64,000 nt of DNA. Source: Hexactinellida sp. DTS-2022 (taxonomy: Eukaryota; Porifera; Hexactinellida). A model generated the notes under the pieces. It was not told the DNA's origin, searched no databases, and saw only the letters and a program-made list of their open reading frames with translations. Position numbers and translations under genes: made by a program. Within the stretch, counting starts at the first letter, position 1; every line of letters starts with the position of its first letter. Below, in pieces: positions 1-9,582 of this stretch. The DNA is taken from assembly GCA_028753945.1 (NCBI GenBank), contig JAPNXP010000003.1, positions 248,001 to 312,000 on the forward strand. Reading direction: 5' to 3'.

Positions 1-78
1 TTTGATCCGTCGTCTCGGGGGGCAGAAACAATAAATATTGATATTGCTTTCTGCACTTCTTAGTAGCTCAATTAATGA
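1..78 (+). repeat. Inverted partial copy of the Helitron gene 3' end
   Basis: The words TTTGATCC (1-8) and CTTAGTAGCTCAATTA (about 59-74) occur in the same order on the coding strand of the neighbouring Helitron, where they encode its last residues (minus strand, about 420-450). Here they lie on the plus strand and are separated by about 50 extra bases that contain a small hairpin (GCAGAAA ... TTTCTGC). The window edge therefore probably cuts the tail of another Helitron copy lying tail-to-tail with the first, or a foldback fragment of it. Confidence 0.55.
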
Positions 79-332
79 AGTAACACTGGGATGAGTGAAT
101 CCTCTCACAATATACCTGTATACATATACTGTAATCATCACTATGCTGGGATAGCTTACATTGAAGGAAGCAAAGCTTCTGGCTGTCAATAAATACATAT
201 TGGACAGCTGCTCACCAATAGAGAATCACTCTTGGCATGATATGGGTATCATTTGCCAAAAGTGTTCCATCCCTCAGCGGAATCACGCTTCATTCAGTAA
301 GCAGTAAACTTCTTCTGTTGACTAAGGTTATG

Positions 333-378
333 TTGAATACAGTTAGTCATGCCATTTGAATACAGTTAGTCATGCCAC
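333..378. repeat. Tandem duplication of 23 bp at the Helitron 3' end
   Basis: Two consecutive copies of a 23-bp unit (TTGAATACAGTTAGTCATGC plus three bases) cover 333-355 and 356-378. The second copy overlaps the stop codon region of the Helitron gene. Simple replication slippage explains it. Confidence 0.85.
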
Positions 379-3300
379 GCCATTTTGAATAGCAGGGGGG
401 ATTTCGACGCTGTTGTTACTTAATTGAGCTACTAAGTAAAAGGGATCAAAGCGTTCAGAACCTACATGGTGGTCTATGCAATGATACACTATTCCCAAAA
501 TTTGACCATTGTAGATTGGATCACATACCATTGGACTTGTTAGTAGACCATGGATATACACATGGTCTAGTCTCCACTTATTGCAATCACTATCGGTTGC
601 AATAATGGAGACGACGTATATGCCAGCTAAAGCTCCTAGCATCCTTAATTCTACGTCAGTACCCCATGCATGAGGAGCGAAAATGCGTTGTACGTGCTCT
701 TGCAATTCCTCCTCAGAGTACAAACCTGATTTCTCCATAACATTAGGAAAGTGTTGTGGGCTCGACATGAATCTACCAATCAGATTCTGCTTTAGCATTT
801 CAAATTTCGATTCAGTACCAAATATAATATGGGATAATGCTCGATACAAACAATTACCATCGGCAAATACTGGTACTAAAGAAATATTCATGTGAAATGT
901 ATTTGTCAATCTATTTTCCAGTGAACAGTAGTATTGCTTGTAATTATTAATAAGAGGGCGAAGTAATGGTTCTCTAGTCATTAAAATTGGTTCGACATCT
1001 AACCCAATACTACTGGCAGTCCTCCTTTGCATAAGGGGAGTCAAGTTATTTATGGAACAATTGAGCAAATTAATATCCATAGTATGTACCGGGCCTGTGA
1101 TAATACCATCAAACATCAAATCAGGCAAATCAGTACTCATGGGAGATTGAGTAGATTGGGAATCCAGGAATGGACTGTGGATATTATCACTGAATTCAGT
1201 TAGCTTAGGTTTCTTACTGAGTGGCTCAGAATCACCTGGTACAGATACCCTTTTCGCAGGACTAAAGACCGGGTCTTCGGAATCAGACTGCGAAAGGGGA
1301 GAGGATGGAAGAGACACATCCATGGTACATGTATCCTGAGTGGAGTGCACTACATTACCCAAATGATTCTGGAATACCTCACGATATACTACATTCTTAA
1401 CCAAGGCTCCGCCGGATGAGGAGGGGGTGCCGCCACAAACCATAATTTTTAAGCCTGCAGGGTTTTGAACTCGGCTCAATGCAACATATAGTTGGCCATG
1501 GCTGAAAATAGCATTCGGAGATGGTAGGAATATGCCCACATTTTCTAAACTCTGTCCTTGCCCTTTGTTAATGGTAATACAAAAGGCAGGACGAATAGGG
1601 AACTGCCTCCTTCTGAGCACAAACGGAAAGTCTGAGTCAGATGGAGTCATGGGAATTCGGGGAATAAAAACCCGTTTACCCTTATGAACACCTGTAGAAA
1701 TTTCGGCGTCAATCATGCGATTCAGGAATGCTTTTACAGTTAACCGAGTGCCGTTACACATTCCTTGAGTCGGGTCAAGACTACGCAATAAAATTATAGA
1801 AGCGTGAAGTCGATGAGGAGGCAAACCATTTGGTGTAATAGAATTTAGGAACTCAGTGGGGTATATACCTGCCTGCTCCTCACCGACCGTGTCTGCGCTT
1901 AATAACGTGCTCGCTTCCCCAGGTATCAGGTCCATAACGTATTGATTTATAAACTCAGTGGTGTCATTCTTAGGACACATCAAACTACGGCGAGAAATAT
2001 AATCTGGATTATTATAGTTAACTTTAATATCGCCGTAAGTAGCAGCAACCAAATCAGAAACTGACTCGCCTGCTACTACGAATTTGTGGTCTACGTGAAT
2101 CATATGATTCTCATCCTCGGGCTCAGTGCCTTCTCCAACTCTCAAAAGGAATTTGGAGAAGTCACTAACTTGGGATGAGTCACCTGAAGATAAATTACGG
2201 AGTCGCATGTTTATAGAGAGTTTAAGAACCTTAACATGACTCCAGAGAGGCGATCTGTTCAGACAGGCTGACACAACATCAGCTTCGGTCCCATGTCTGA
2301 TTACAGGCAGAATTTGACGGAAATCACCTCCAAACACAATAACTTTGCCACCGAATGGGATATCGCATGAACAGAGATCTCTCAATGTACGGTCGATACA
2401 CTCTGCAGCATGTCTATGTGTCATAGGAGCCTCGTCCCAAACAAACAGTTTCGTGCGCTGAATTAACCTAGCTAAGGCGCTCTGTTTGGAAATACTGCAG
2501 ACAGAGATTTCATTCAAATGGATAGGGACCTTCATCCTAGAGTGAACAGTCCTACCACCCTGTAGGAGCAGAGCTGCTATACCGGATGAAGCCATGGCTA
2601 ATGCTATATTACCCTGTGAACGGACCATGGATAACAGCGTGTTATAAAGGAACGTTTTTCCGGTCCCTCCAGGTCCATCGATAAAGAATGCATTAGAGCA
2701 CGAATTAGTATCGTTAACAGCTGCAATTATAATGTTATAAATACTCAACTGGTCAGCATTAAGTAGAGGCAAGTTTTCACTCACAATATCATTCTGTTCA
2801 CTAACATTATAATCAAGCTCATCCATAATGATACGCGATTCCTCATACGGATTCCTCACATTAGTAGGGATCGGCATTCCTGGGTAGTCAGCTAAGGACT
2901 TTCCATGTTTCTGCAGTCGGTACTCAAGATCAAGCAATACACTATTTAAGATATGCTCGTCGAGTTCCACATTAGGAAATACAGTTCTGGCACGACACAG
3001 GAAGTCCTCAGCGAAAGAGGGTTTGTACTTATCCCAGAGAGCGAGTGGAATAGATGGCTCAACAAACAGGAGAATAGTCACGAATAGCTGACGCAACTGT
3101 GCTGGCATAGAACAGGTAGCTGCCTCAGCCAAACACTGATCAACTTCCTGATCATCCTCCAGCAGACCTCGTCTCAGACATGCCTCCTTATAGGTGTCAC
3201 AGACGGTGCCATCAGGGAGATTACGGACGTCCTGAAAGCTCGTGCAACCTGTGACATGGTTCAGCAGTATCCTTAGGTAATAACGTGGTCCCTCCCCTGG

Positions 3301-6300
3301 ATGAGCTGAGTACATACGGGCTATCACTTTACCATGCCCCTTAACTCTAAGTTTCCATTCACGCTTATTTTTGTCCCACACAAACATGTCAGCGAAATTC
3401 GTGTAAGTGAGTTCTAGCCCTGCATGGAATTTCTTATTAGCTTCGAACCAAGCAGTTAGTGTGGTATGCTTCTGTCTGCTCAGAACATCTCCTATGTCCG
3501 CGTCCGCAGAAAAGACCACAGACTGCTCATTCTCAAGATGGAGAGCTAGCCTGACCACTTTGGGGAATTTACCATGAAGGTCAAAGGCGAATATACGGTA
3601 GCAAGCTTCCGTGGCAGAGACGTATCGACCTTCGACGTAATTAGCGACCTCGTCCTTACGCTTAGGTACGCTAGTATTCGCATTTTCACCGGAACTGAAC
3701 TCTACAATGGCTCTATCATGACCCTTGTACACATATTTGAAGAGGTACTTAACAGCAGTAACTGTGGTACAAAGCTCTAAATTAATGTGCGCATTGTACT
3801 TCAACAGCAAATAGGGATTGTGTGCGACTACCCACCGATTGTCAAGAAGTGCTTTCCTTACTCGCACGCTACGGCCATCATCCCTGCGGCGGTAATTACG
3901 GTACCCATTATTAGCAGTGCTGGTCACGGAAGAAAATTCTTTCGGGAATCTCTTAGAGCAGTTACCATCACGCATGCAAGCGGCGCTTTTGTTAGACAAA
4001 CCACATGGACCATGCATCATACAGTGCTTCACAATGTTATATAGCCTCGGTTTAAGAACTGGGTCCGGGATCTCAGCACACACTATCTTATCATACGCAG
4101 ACGGGTCTCGCGGCTTATCCTCATCAGTAAGTATAATTAGAATATGAGCATGGGGTAGGCCCCGCTTTTGGAACTCTATGGTATACACATAAGCAAGAGG
4201 CTTACCAAAAATGTGCTTTATGGTAATATCCCTCAGTAATTCACGCAGTTTAAGGCGAAAGACTCGAACTATTAAATCAGGGCGATCGCTCGCTTTCTGA
4301 TTTAATAGCAGTGCGGACGTAATCTCCTCCCATTGTGGATTACAGGTAAATGTAATGAATAAGTCTGGCTTACCATATTTCCTGACTATAGCCATAGAGT
4401 CCTGATAGAGTTCAAACATTTGTCTGGGACTACCTGTGTAAGAGGAGGGGAGTATAATACTGCGTCCCAGCTCACCGGCGTCCGTGTCGCCTGAGGACAG
4501 AGCGTCAGCCAGACCGCTGTAGAGATCACTCCTGATCTGCCTCTGGTTGAACTTTATGTAGTTCAGTCTCTGCTGCTCTATCTTAGCGTACATATCCACC
4601 AGGTACTGATGGAACAGTCTCCCGAACACGTGCAGGTAGCTCAGGCTGCTCCGGACCATCAGTCTGTAGGAGTAGTACTCCATCGGAGTGACGCAGCCCT
4701 TTCCTCTGCTGTGAGGGAATTTAAGTCGCCAGCCATCCTCACCTAAGAGAAGCAGTATAAACAGTGCACACTAATACATATGTAAATCAATCAGCAGTAC
4801 TTACCTCGAGGGAATAGGAGCACATAGTGCAGGGGATCGTAGGCGCGGTGGATCTCTGTGATGCGCTGCAAGTCCCCACTCCGCGCGTGCAGGACAATGT
4901 CTCTGCTGGCTTCCAGCTCGTTATATCCGTCTCCAGGCATGATAACGGCGATCTCAGGTGCAGTGGGGGCGTTGTACCGACGGGGATCAGAGGCCACGTC
5001 AGATCTAATCGTCATCCTCACGTCTGCACCTCCATGCTCTCGCATAACGTCTATTCCGTGTCTGAAGAAGGAGACGTACGGATTGACCTCATGCAGCATA
5101 GCCTGTAGACACGGGAGCTCGGGTAGGGACGCCCCGCCCAGACCCTGCTGGCGATACTCCGATTCAGCCTCAGGGGTACCGTCATGGATGTATATCTGGG
5201 CAAATGCCGGGGCCTGTCCCTCTCTCGGCATGAGCTGTCCAATGTAATGGTGTACAGTCCCGTGAATACGGAATGTGTACACTCCTCTCTTAGCATTGGC
5301 GAGCTGCTTATCCAGATTAACTCCGAGCGAGGCGAAGGCAGGAGCAGAGTTGTACGCTCGGATGTTATCTCTGAAAGCTCTCCCTCTGGTGTCACCCGCT
5401 GTCAGCAAGTGAGCAAGCAGGTCAGGCAGCGTAGCTAAAGAGGGGAGAACAACCTTGGCCTGCCCACAACAGAGTGGAAACTTGGGTAATAATTTGGTGC
5501 TAGTGGATAATTTCTCACTTTCCCAGAATTTCGCTTCACAAAAAGTGCAGGAAAAAGTCATACTGCCAACTGAAAATTCAGTGCTAAAGTTATCAGCAAC
5601 TTCACAGGCAGATTGTGACCTAGCTAAGTTCAAGGCCGACTTAGAAATGAGGGAATTAGCATACAACTCAACCCTTTCCTGCACACGCTCAGCATGCTGC
5701 TCTGCTGTCTCTCCTGCTCTCAGCACGCTACGATATTCCCTCTGATCATCGAGGCGAGCAGCAGTTTGCTCGTCAGTCTGAGCCTCTAAGTAGGCAGACT
5801 GGTATTCCCTCTGATTATCGAGGCGCGCAGCAGTTTCCCCGTCAGTCTGAGACTCTAAATAGGCAGACTGGTATTCCCTCTGATCATCGAGGCGAGCAGC
5901 AGTTTGCTCGTCAGTCTGAGACTCTAAATAGGCAGACTGGTATTCCCTCTGATTATCGAGGCGCGCAGCAGTTTCCCCGTCAGTCTGAGACTCTAAATAG
6001 GCAGACTGGTATTCCCTCTGATTATCGAGGCGCGCAGCAGTTTCCCCGTCAGTCTGAGCCTCTAAAAAGGCCGACTGGTATTCCCTCTGATTATCGAGGC
6101 GCGCAGCAGTTTCCCCGTCAGTCTGAGACTCTAAATAGGCCGACTGGTATTCCCTCTGATTATCGAGGCGCGCAGCAGTTTGCTCGTCAGTCTGAGAGCC
6201 TAAATAGGCAAACTGGTATTCTCTCTGATTATCGAGGCGCGCAGCAGTTTCCCCGTCAGTCTGAGACTCTCTGTAAGAGGACTGGATCTGCTTTTGCGTT

Positions 6301-6486
6301 TGGCGCCTAGCTGCATTTTCACTCTCCGTCTCTCCATCTCGTCTAGAAGACTGAAGCTGTCTTTGCGTGTCGAGACGGAGTCGGGTCTGCTCTGGAGTCT
6401 CGTTGGCTCGCTCCCAACGCTTCCGATCAGCCGGAGTTTTAAATTTGTTCCCCCCCCTGAATCCCTGGCTTCCGTTTTGGAGGCAT
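370..6486 (-). CDS. Helitron transposase: zinc finger, HUH Rep nuclease, PIF1-like helicase and OTU protease, two exons
   Basis: Rolling-circle transposon protein that nicks and unwinds DNA. Exon 1 is 6486-4805 and exon 2 is 4742-370. Exon 1 holds a basic start (MPPKRK), eight 23-residue repeats, a CxxC...CC zinc-binding region and the Helitron motif YDPLHYVLLFPRG. Splicing joins this to EDGWRLKFP, as expected for the family. Exon 2, counted from the internal Met at 4683, has the HUH motif HAHILIIL near residue 178 and the tyrosine motif YLFKYVYKG. The helicase follows, with Walker A GPGGTGKT near 670, Walker B FVWDEAP, GGDFRQILPV and ALSRVQNP. A C-terminal OTU cysteine-protease domain has DGNCLYRAL near 1275 and a terminal histidine region HCIDHH. 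Total length is about 2,017 residues if one G of the run at 6450-6457 is surplus. As printed, the ATG frame closes just after that run. The rest is open, so this is a young or very recently broken copy. Confidence 0.93.
4743..4804 (-). other. 62-bp spliceosomal intron in the Helitron gene
   Basis: On the minus strand the donor reads CGAG/GTAAGT and the acceptor CTTCTCTTAG/GTGAGG. Removing 4804-4743 joins LLFPRG to EDGWRLKFPHSRGKGCVTPMEYY in one frame (phase 1, splitting the Gly codon). This restores the block that connects the N-terminal and Rep parts in other Helitrons. Without splicing, exon 1 ends six bases into the intron region with a stop. The consensus donor and restored homology make the call strong. 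Confidence 0.93.
5728..6280 (-). repeat. Coding tandem repeat, eight 69-bp units (23 residues each)
   Basis: The marker GACTGG/GTATTCCCTCTGA recurs exactly every 69 bp at 5797, 5866, 5935, 6004, 6073, 6142, 6211 and 6280, with a degenerate first unit at 5728. On the minus strand each unit encodes a charged, Gln-rich 23-residue segment with core SQTDGETAARLDNQREYQSA. Units differ at GET/EQT and at D/N, so they are not a fresh identical expansion. The period is a multiple of three and all units are in frame. Helix-forming residues dominate, which would suit a coiled or extended linker before the zinc finger. Confidence 0.95.
6450..6457 (-). other. Homopolymer of eight G that closes the Helitron start frame
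   Basis: The candidate initiator ATG is at 6486-6484 and reads MPPKRKPGIQGG before the G8 run (C8 on the plus strand). With eight G the frame reaches TAA four codons later. With seven it would continue through the repeats to the splice site. The two parts are offset by exactly one base, so either this copy has one extra G or the assembly miscounts the run. Confidence 0.85.
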
Positions 6487-6964
6487 AATAAGAATCGAAT
6501 CTAATTCAACAATGTAAAAAAAAAATGTAGGTTCTGATGAAATGTAAGTATTTATAGTCAGGCATACTAAAAGAAATACATGCAATGTGTTAGAGGCACA
6601 AATGATTGGTTATAAGAAAATATTTTCAATCAATTAGATTGCAGGCTCATTTATTATTGAATAAGTTAGCTAATCCAACAAACCCTCGAATTTAATTGGC
6701 TAACATATTTTAACACCTTCAAATGTGAATATTTCTCTTCAAAAACCAATAGATCGTTGTCGCAGTACAAAATTATCCCTGTATACAAATTTTCAGCTTT
6801 CTGGGACTCGTAGTCTTTCCAATTAATTCTGGACAAACAAACAAACAAACAAACAAACAAACAGACAACAATTCCTCTTTTAATTATAGATTGTTACTTG
6901 ATGCTAAATTATTCACTTCGATGTTTATAATAGCAAAATTACCACATAAAATAAGGTATTTAGA
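6487..6964. other. Helitron 5' flank; no gene, one (ACAA)n microsatellite
   Basis: No credible gene is visible. A tetranucleotide run of ACAA/AAAC repeats lies at about 6832-6869. The Helitron 5' terminus should lie in this stretch and would appear on the plus strand as a GA/T boundary, but I could not place it. The short minus-strand reading frame through the microsatellite looks random. Confidence 0.6.
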
Positions 6965-9001
6965 TTAATAGTGGTGAATTTTTTCATTAATTCGCTGGCG
7001 GGTCTTGAATTGCTTCAATTCATCATCTTTTCTTTTAGCGTCAATTTGTTTTTTTCGCGTGGTTTCAGAGAGACTCCTTGCTAGATTGGAGAAGTATACG
7101 TTAGAGATAGTAGTATTAATCATCGAGCGAAATTTACTTGAGTGTTCAGAGCAAATAAAATGAGCATCCCAATTCTGTGAGATTTCATTGAGCAACCTGT
7201 GACCCAAGATTTTCCATGGAACTTTAAAACTTCGAATTTGAGATTCATACGTGTCCAATATAGCGAAAGCTGTATAAGTGTAATGGTTGAGAGCAGATGG
7301 TGGTAATGTCAGGCCATGGTTTAGTGATTCTACATAGTTATTGGTCACAGGATCCTGCTTCAGCTTTCCGACACATTCAGTACAACTTACTTTTTTTAGC
7401 AAAGAATAGGAAATATATCCTGCAACATAAGTGATAACTTCTGCGGTATCGTTCGATAATAAAATATGGTCATGGTCCTCAAAGCGAGCTTCTGATATGA
7501 ATTTTGAGACCTGTTCGTCGTCCAATTCCTCAGAGGAGGTTAGTTCTTCTACTCTCAATTCATTCTTAAGAATAGTTTTTAAGGAAATTATCGACTCGGA
7601 GCGCATAACTTCAGTTAAACTAACCAGAAATCGACCACCGCTCATCTGTCTGTAATGAGAAAATCTCCTCTCTAGAGGATCGGTTTGAAATCTGCCTGTG
7701 AGTATATACTGATATCCAGCTGATAGTAGGTCAGAGCTTAAGTCAGCAATAGCACGATTAGTGAATGTAAAAGCTTTGAAAGTTTGCTTGGTAAGTCCGA
7801 TGAATTGACTGGAATTCCAAGTTTCAAGCCAATCACTAATTGCTCGAAGAAAATCTATTTTATCATTTGATACGAGAGCGTTTCCTATTCGCGTTGGGTG
7901 GAAGCGTTCCTTAGCATTAACTACTAACCACAATGCATGGATAAGTTCGAGGAAGGCGATAGTTGTGTACTCTTCGGGGAAATAACTACGAATCGCAGAA
8001 GGGGTAGTTGGTTCAAATACTGCGAGAGCAAGTGGCACTGATTGCTTATTGTTTCCTGCATGGAGAACAGAATAAGATAACTTTGGCGCTTTCTTTAGAT
8101 GAGCATTCAAGGTTAAATCATGGGTGTGTGCTTGGTGAAGATGAGACCAAATAACGAAGCCTGGAGGAATGTTGAAAACTGTATCTTGTAGGTTAAAGAT
8201 AAATTGTGGAACCTGGAAAAATCGGGAAGATATAAGATTATTTCGAATATTCTTAACTAAGTGTACTGTATCGAACATCAAGAAAATATGCTGAGCAGAA
8301 TTAGAAGGGTTCTTGATGCAATATTCTCTATTATCAAGAGGGAAGTTCTTTACTAAGACTCTATATGCTTTCACATTAGTTGAATGGTTGTCTGTAATTA
8401 CTCCTCGAACGTGAAATTTTCCTTCGTTTAGGATTGAAATACAGTTCAAGATTCCATTGTAAACATCAAGGAAAGTAAGCTTAACAATAGGTATTGCTTT
8501 TATAACATAAGGAATAGTTTTCTTCAACGAAACGACCATGAAGCACAATATACTCTTGAACATGTTTAGATCACCGTCACAACCGATTACACTTTTTTCA
8601 TTGAATTGGACTTGAGTTTGGAGGTACATCTCATCTAGTAGGATAACAACGTCATTTCCAATTAGTGATTTATTTCTATGTGTACAGAGAGCTTTACTGC
8701 TATCGATTGTGTGTGAGTTAAGCTTTTTGAGTAAACGTTCACTAGGCAAAGGTATAAATTTGTTGAGAAGTTTGTAAGCAGCATTAGAAGTATACCGGAG
8801 CAGTAAAGAAAATCTTAAAACTACTGAAGGATAGTGACGCCCACGGGGATGATAAAAACGTAACTTTATCAACTCTTCGATTACTTCGATATGGTAGTTG
8901 TGTGAGGCATTTCTACAGTAGTTTGGAAGGTTAGTGAGCATGTCTAACTTAGACATGCTCACATTGACTTCCTTAGACAGTCTAAGGAAGTCAATTTGCA
9001 T
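6965..9001 (-). CDS. P-element transposase catalytic core and C-terminus
   Basis: This 678-residue frame starts at ATG 9001, overlapping the end of the preceding segment. It carries the P-element/THAP9 core: a helical block with LRFYHPRG and LPSERLLKKL, then VILLDEMYLQ with a candidate first catalytic Asp. ITDNHSTNVKAY and LMFDTVHLVKNIRNNL carry further candidate acidic residues. TGRFQTDPLERRFSHYRQ carries the late Glu in a block shared with human THAP9. A Cys pair (CTECVGKL) lies near residue 540. The reading frame is otherwise intact, so the damage is limited to the N-terminal third. Confidence 0.88.
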   Translation of the reverse strand: MQIDFLRLSKEVNVSMSKLDMLTNLPNYCRNASHNYHIEVIEELIKLRFYHPRGRHYPSVVLRFSLLLRYTSNAAYKLLNKFIPLPSERLLKKLNSHTIDSSKALCTHRNKSLIGNDVVILLDEMYLQTQVQFNEKSVIGCDGDLNMFKSILCFMVVSLKKTIPYVIKAIPIVKLTFLDVYNGILNCISILNEGKFHVRGVITDNHSTNVKAYRVLVKNFPLDNREYCIKNPSNSAQHIFLMFDTVHLVKNIRNNLISSRFFQVPQFIFNLQDTVFNIPPGFVIWSHLHQAHTHDLTLNAHLKKAPKLSYSVLHAGNNKQSVPLALAVFEPTTPSAIRSYFPEEYTTIAFLELIHALWLVVNAKERFHPTRIGNALVSNDKIDFLRAISDWLETWNSSQFIGLTKQTFKAFTFTNRAIADLSSDLLSAGYQYILTGRFQTDPLERRFSHYRQMSGGRFLVSLTEVMRSESIISLKTILKNELRVEELTSSEELDDEQVSKFISEARFEDHDHILLSNDTAEVITYVAGYISYSLLKKVSCTECVGKLKQDPVTNNYVESLNHGLTLPPSALNHYTYTAFAILDTYESQIRSFKVPWKILGHRLLNEISQNWDAHFICSEHSSKFRSMINTTISNVYFSNLARSLSETTRKKQIDAKRKDDELKQFKTRQRINEKIHHY
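8934..8962. repeat. 29-bp near-perfect palindrome
   Basis: GTGAGCATGTCTAA and its exact complement TTAGACATGCTCAC are separated by a single C. It lies inside the P-like transposase frame and abuts a second palindrome with no gap. Confidence 0.95.
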
Positions 9002-9312
9002 CCAGCTGCTGTGGATATGTAGTCAGGAAGGGGAATAGGAGATGATTCAAAACTGAGTATAATGTGCAAATCATTTGTTACATGTACACACTCTTGAATC
9101 ACAGCTATTCCTGAGTCTATCTTGACTCGATATGCAGTAACTCCAAATTCTGAAACATCAACATGGAAGTTCCGGTATTCATCTGCTACTTTCATATAGG
9201 AGACAACACTTTCCTTGTTAACTACTGTATATTTATCTTTAAAGAGAGACAGCTCATCTTTTTGAAAAACACGTGGTTTGGGAGACTTTCGCACTCTGAT
9301 GGGAATAACTGA
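8959..9312 (-). CDS. Linker segment of the P-like transposase between stop and frame change
   Basis: Same frame as the THAP domain but after its TAA. It begins SVIPIRVRKSPKPRVF and runs about 110 residues to a TGA at 8961-8959. It has no ATG near its start, so it is unlikely to be made as a separate protein. In P elements this position holds a helical dimerisation region. No clear leucine zipper is visible here, so the assignment rests on position. Confidence 0.6.
   Translation of the reverse strand, partial: SVIPIRVRKSPKPRVFQKDELSLFKDKYTVVNKESVVSYMKVADEYRNFHVDVSEFGVTAYRVKIDSGIAVIQECVHVTNDLHIILSFESSPIPLPDYISTAAGCKLTSLDCLRKSM
8963..8995. repeat. 33-bp palindrome abutting the previous one
   Basis: Two 15-bp arms (ATTGACTTCCTTAGA and its complement) flank the loop CAG. 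The switch between the two transposase reading frames falls in this pair of palindromes. Confidence 0.95.
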
Positions 9313-9582
9313 TTAGCTTTTAACAATAGACGAAGGATGTATAGTTGGAATAGGGTTGAGGGAATAATTAAATCGAGCTCTTTCTTTACCAAGAGAAAGG
9401 TAAGTGCTTTCGAAGTGATCGATACAAATCCTTGAGCTCTCAGTTATGACGAAATCCTTACGGTTAACAAACTCAACCCACTTCGCACGTAGGGTATCTT
9501 TTTCTGGAAATTGAAATAAGGCTCTTCGAGGTCCTGAGAAGTATCCAGTCTTGCAACCAACAACTGCACATTTAAAACCCAT
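9313..9582 (-). CDS. THAP zinc-finger domain, N-terminal part of the P-like transposase
   Basis: This 89-residue segment has the C2CH signature of a THAP DNA-binding domain: C5-x4-C10, then C53-x2-H56. It also has the invariant Trp (W35), a conserved FP pair (25-26) and a closing NPIPTIHP segment resembling the family's AVPT box. In P elements this domain binds DNA near the transposon ends. The start ATG at 9582 is followed at once by GFKCAVVGC, as usual for THAP proteins. The frame stops with TAA but continues open beyond it into the next segment. Confidence 0.9.
   Translation of the reverse strand: MGFKCAVVGCKTGYFSGPRRALFQFPEKDTLRAKWVEFVNRKDFVITESSRICIDHFESTYLSLGKERARFNYSLNPIPTIHPSSIVKS

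Larger units (their letters stand above)
6965..9582 (-). pseudogene. P-element/THAP9-like DNA transposon transposase, broken copy
   Basis: Three consecutive minus-strand segments together give the architecture of a P-element transposase: THAP zinc finger, helical linker, RNase H-like catalytic core and a C-terminal DPLERRF block. The full span would encode about 870 residues, close to THAP9 and somewhat longer than Drosophila P transposase. Two lesions interrupt it: an in-frame TAA at 9315-9313 directly after the THAP domain, and a frame change near 8960-9000 inside two palindromes. Terminal inverted repeats were not found on either side. A spliced intron at either break cannot be excluded, since P elements are spliced, but no good donor/acceptor pair was seen. 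Confidence 0.85.

Noticed and set aside
4780-5750. Plus-strand frames over the Helitron N-terminal exon
   Set aside because: They are antisense shadows of the Helitron gene with no independent similarity.
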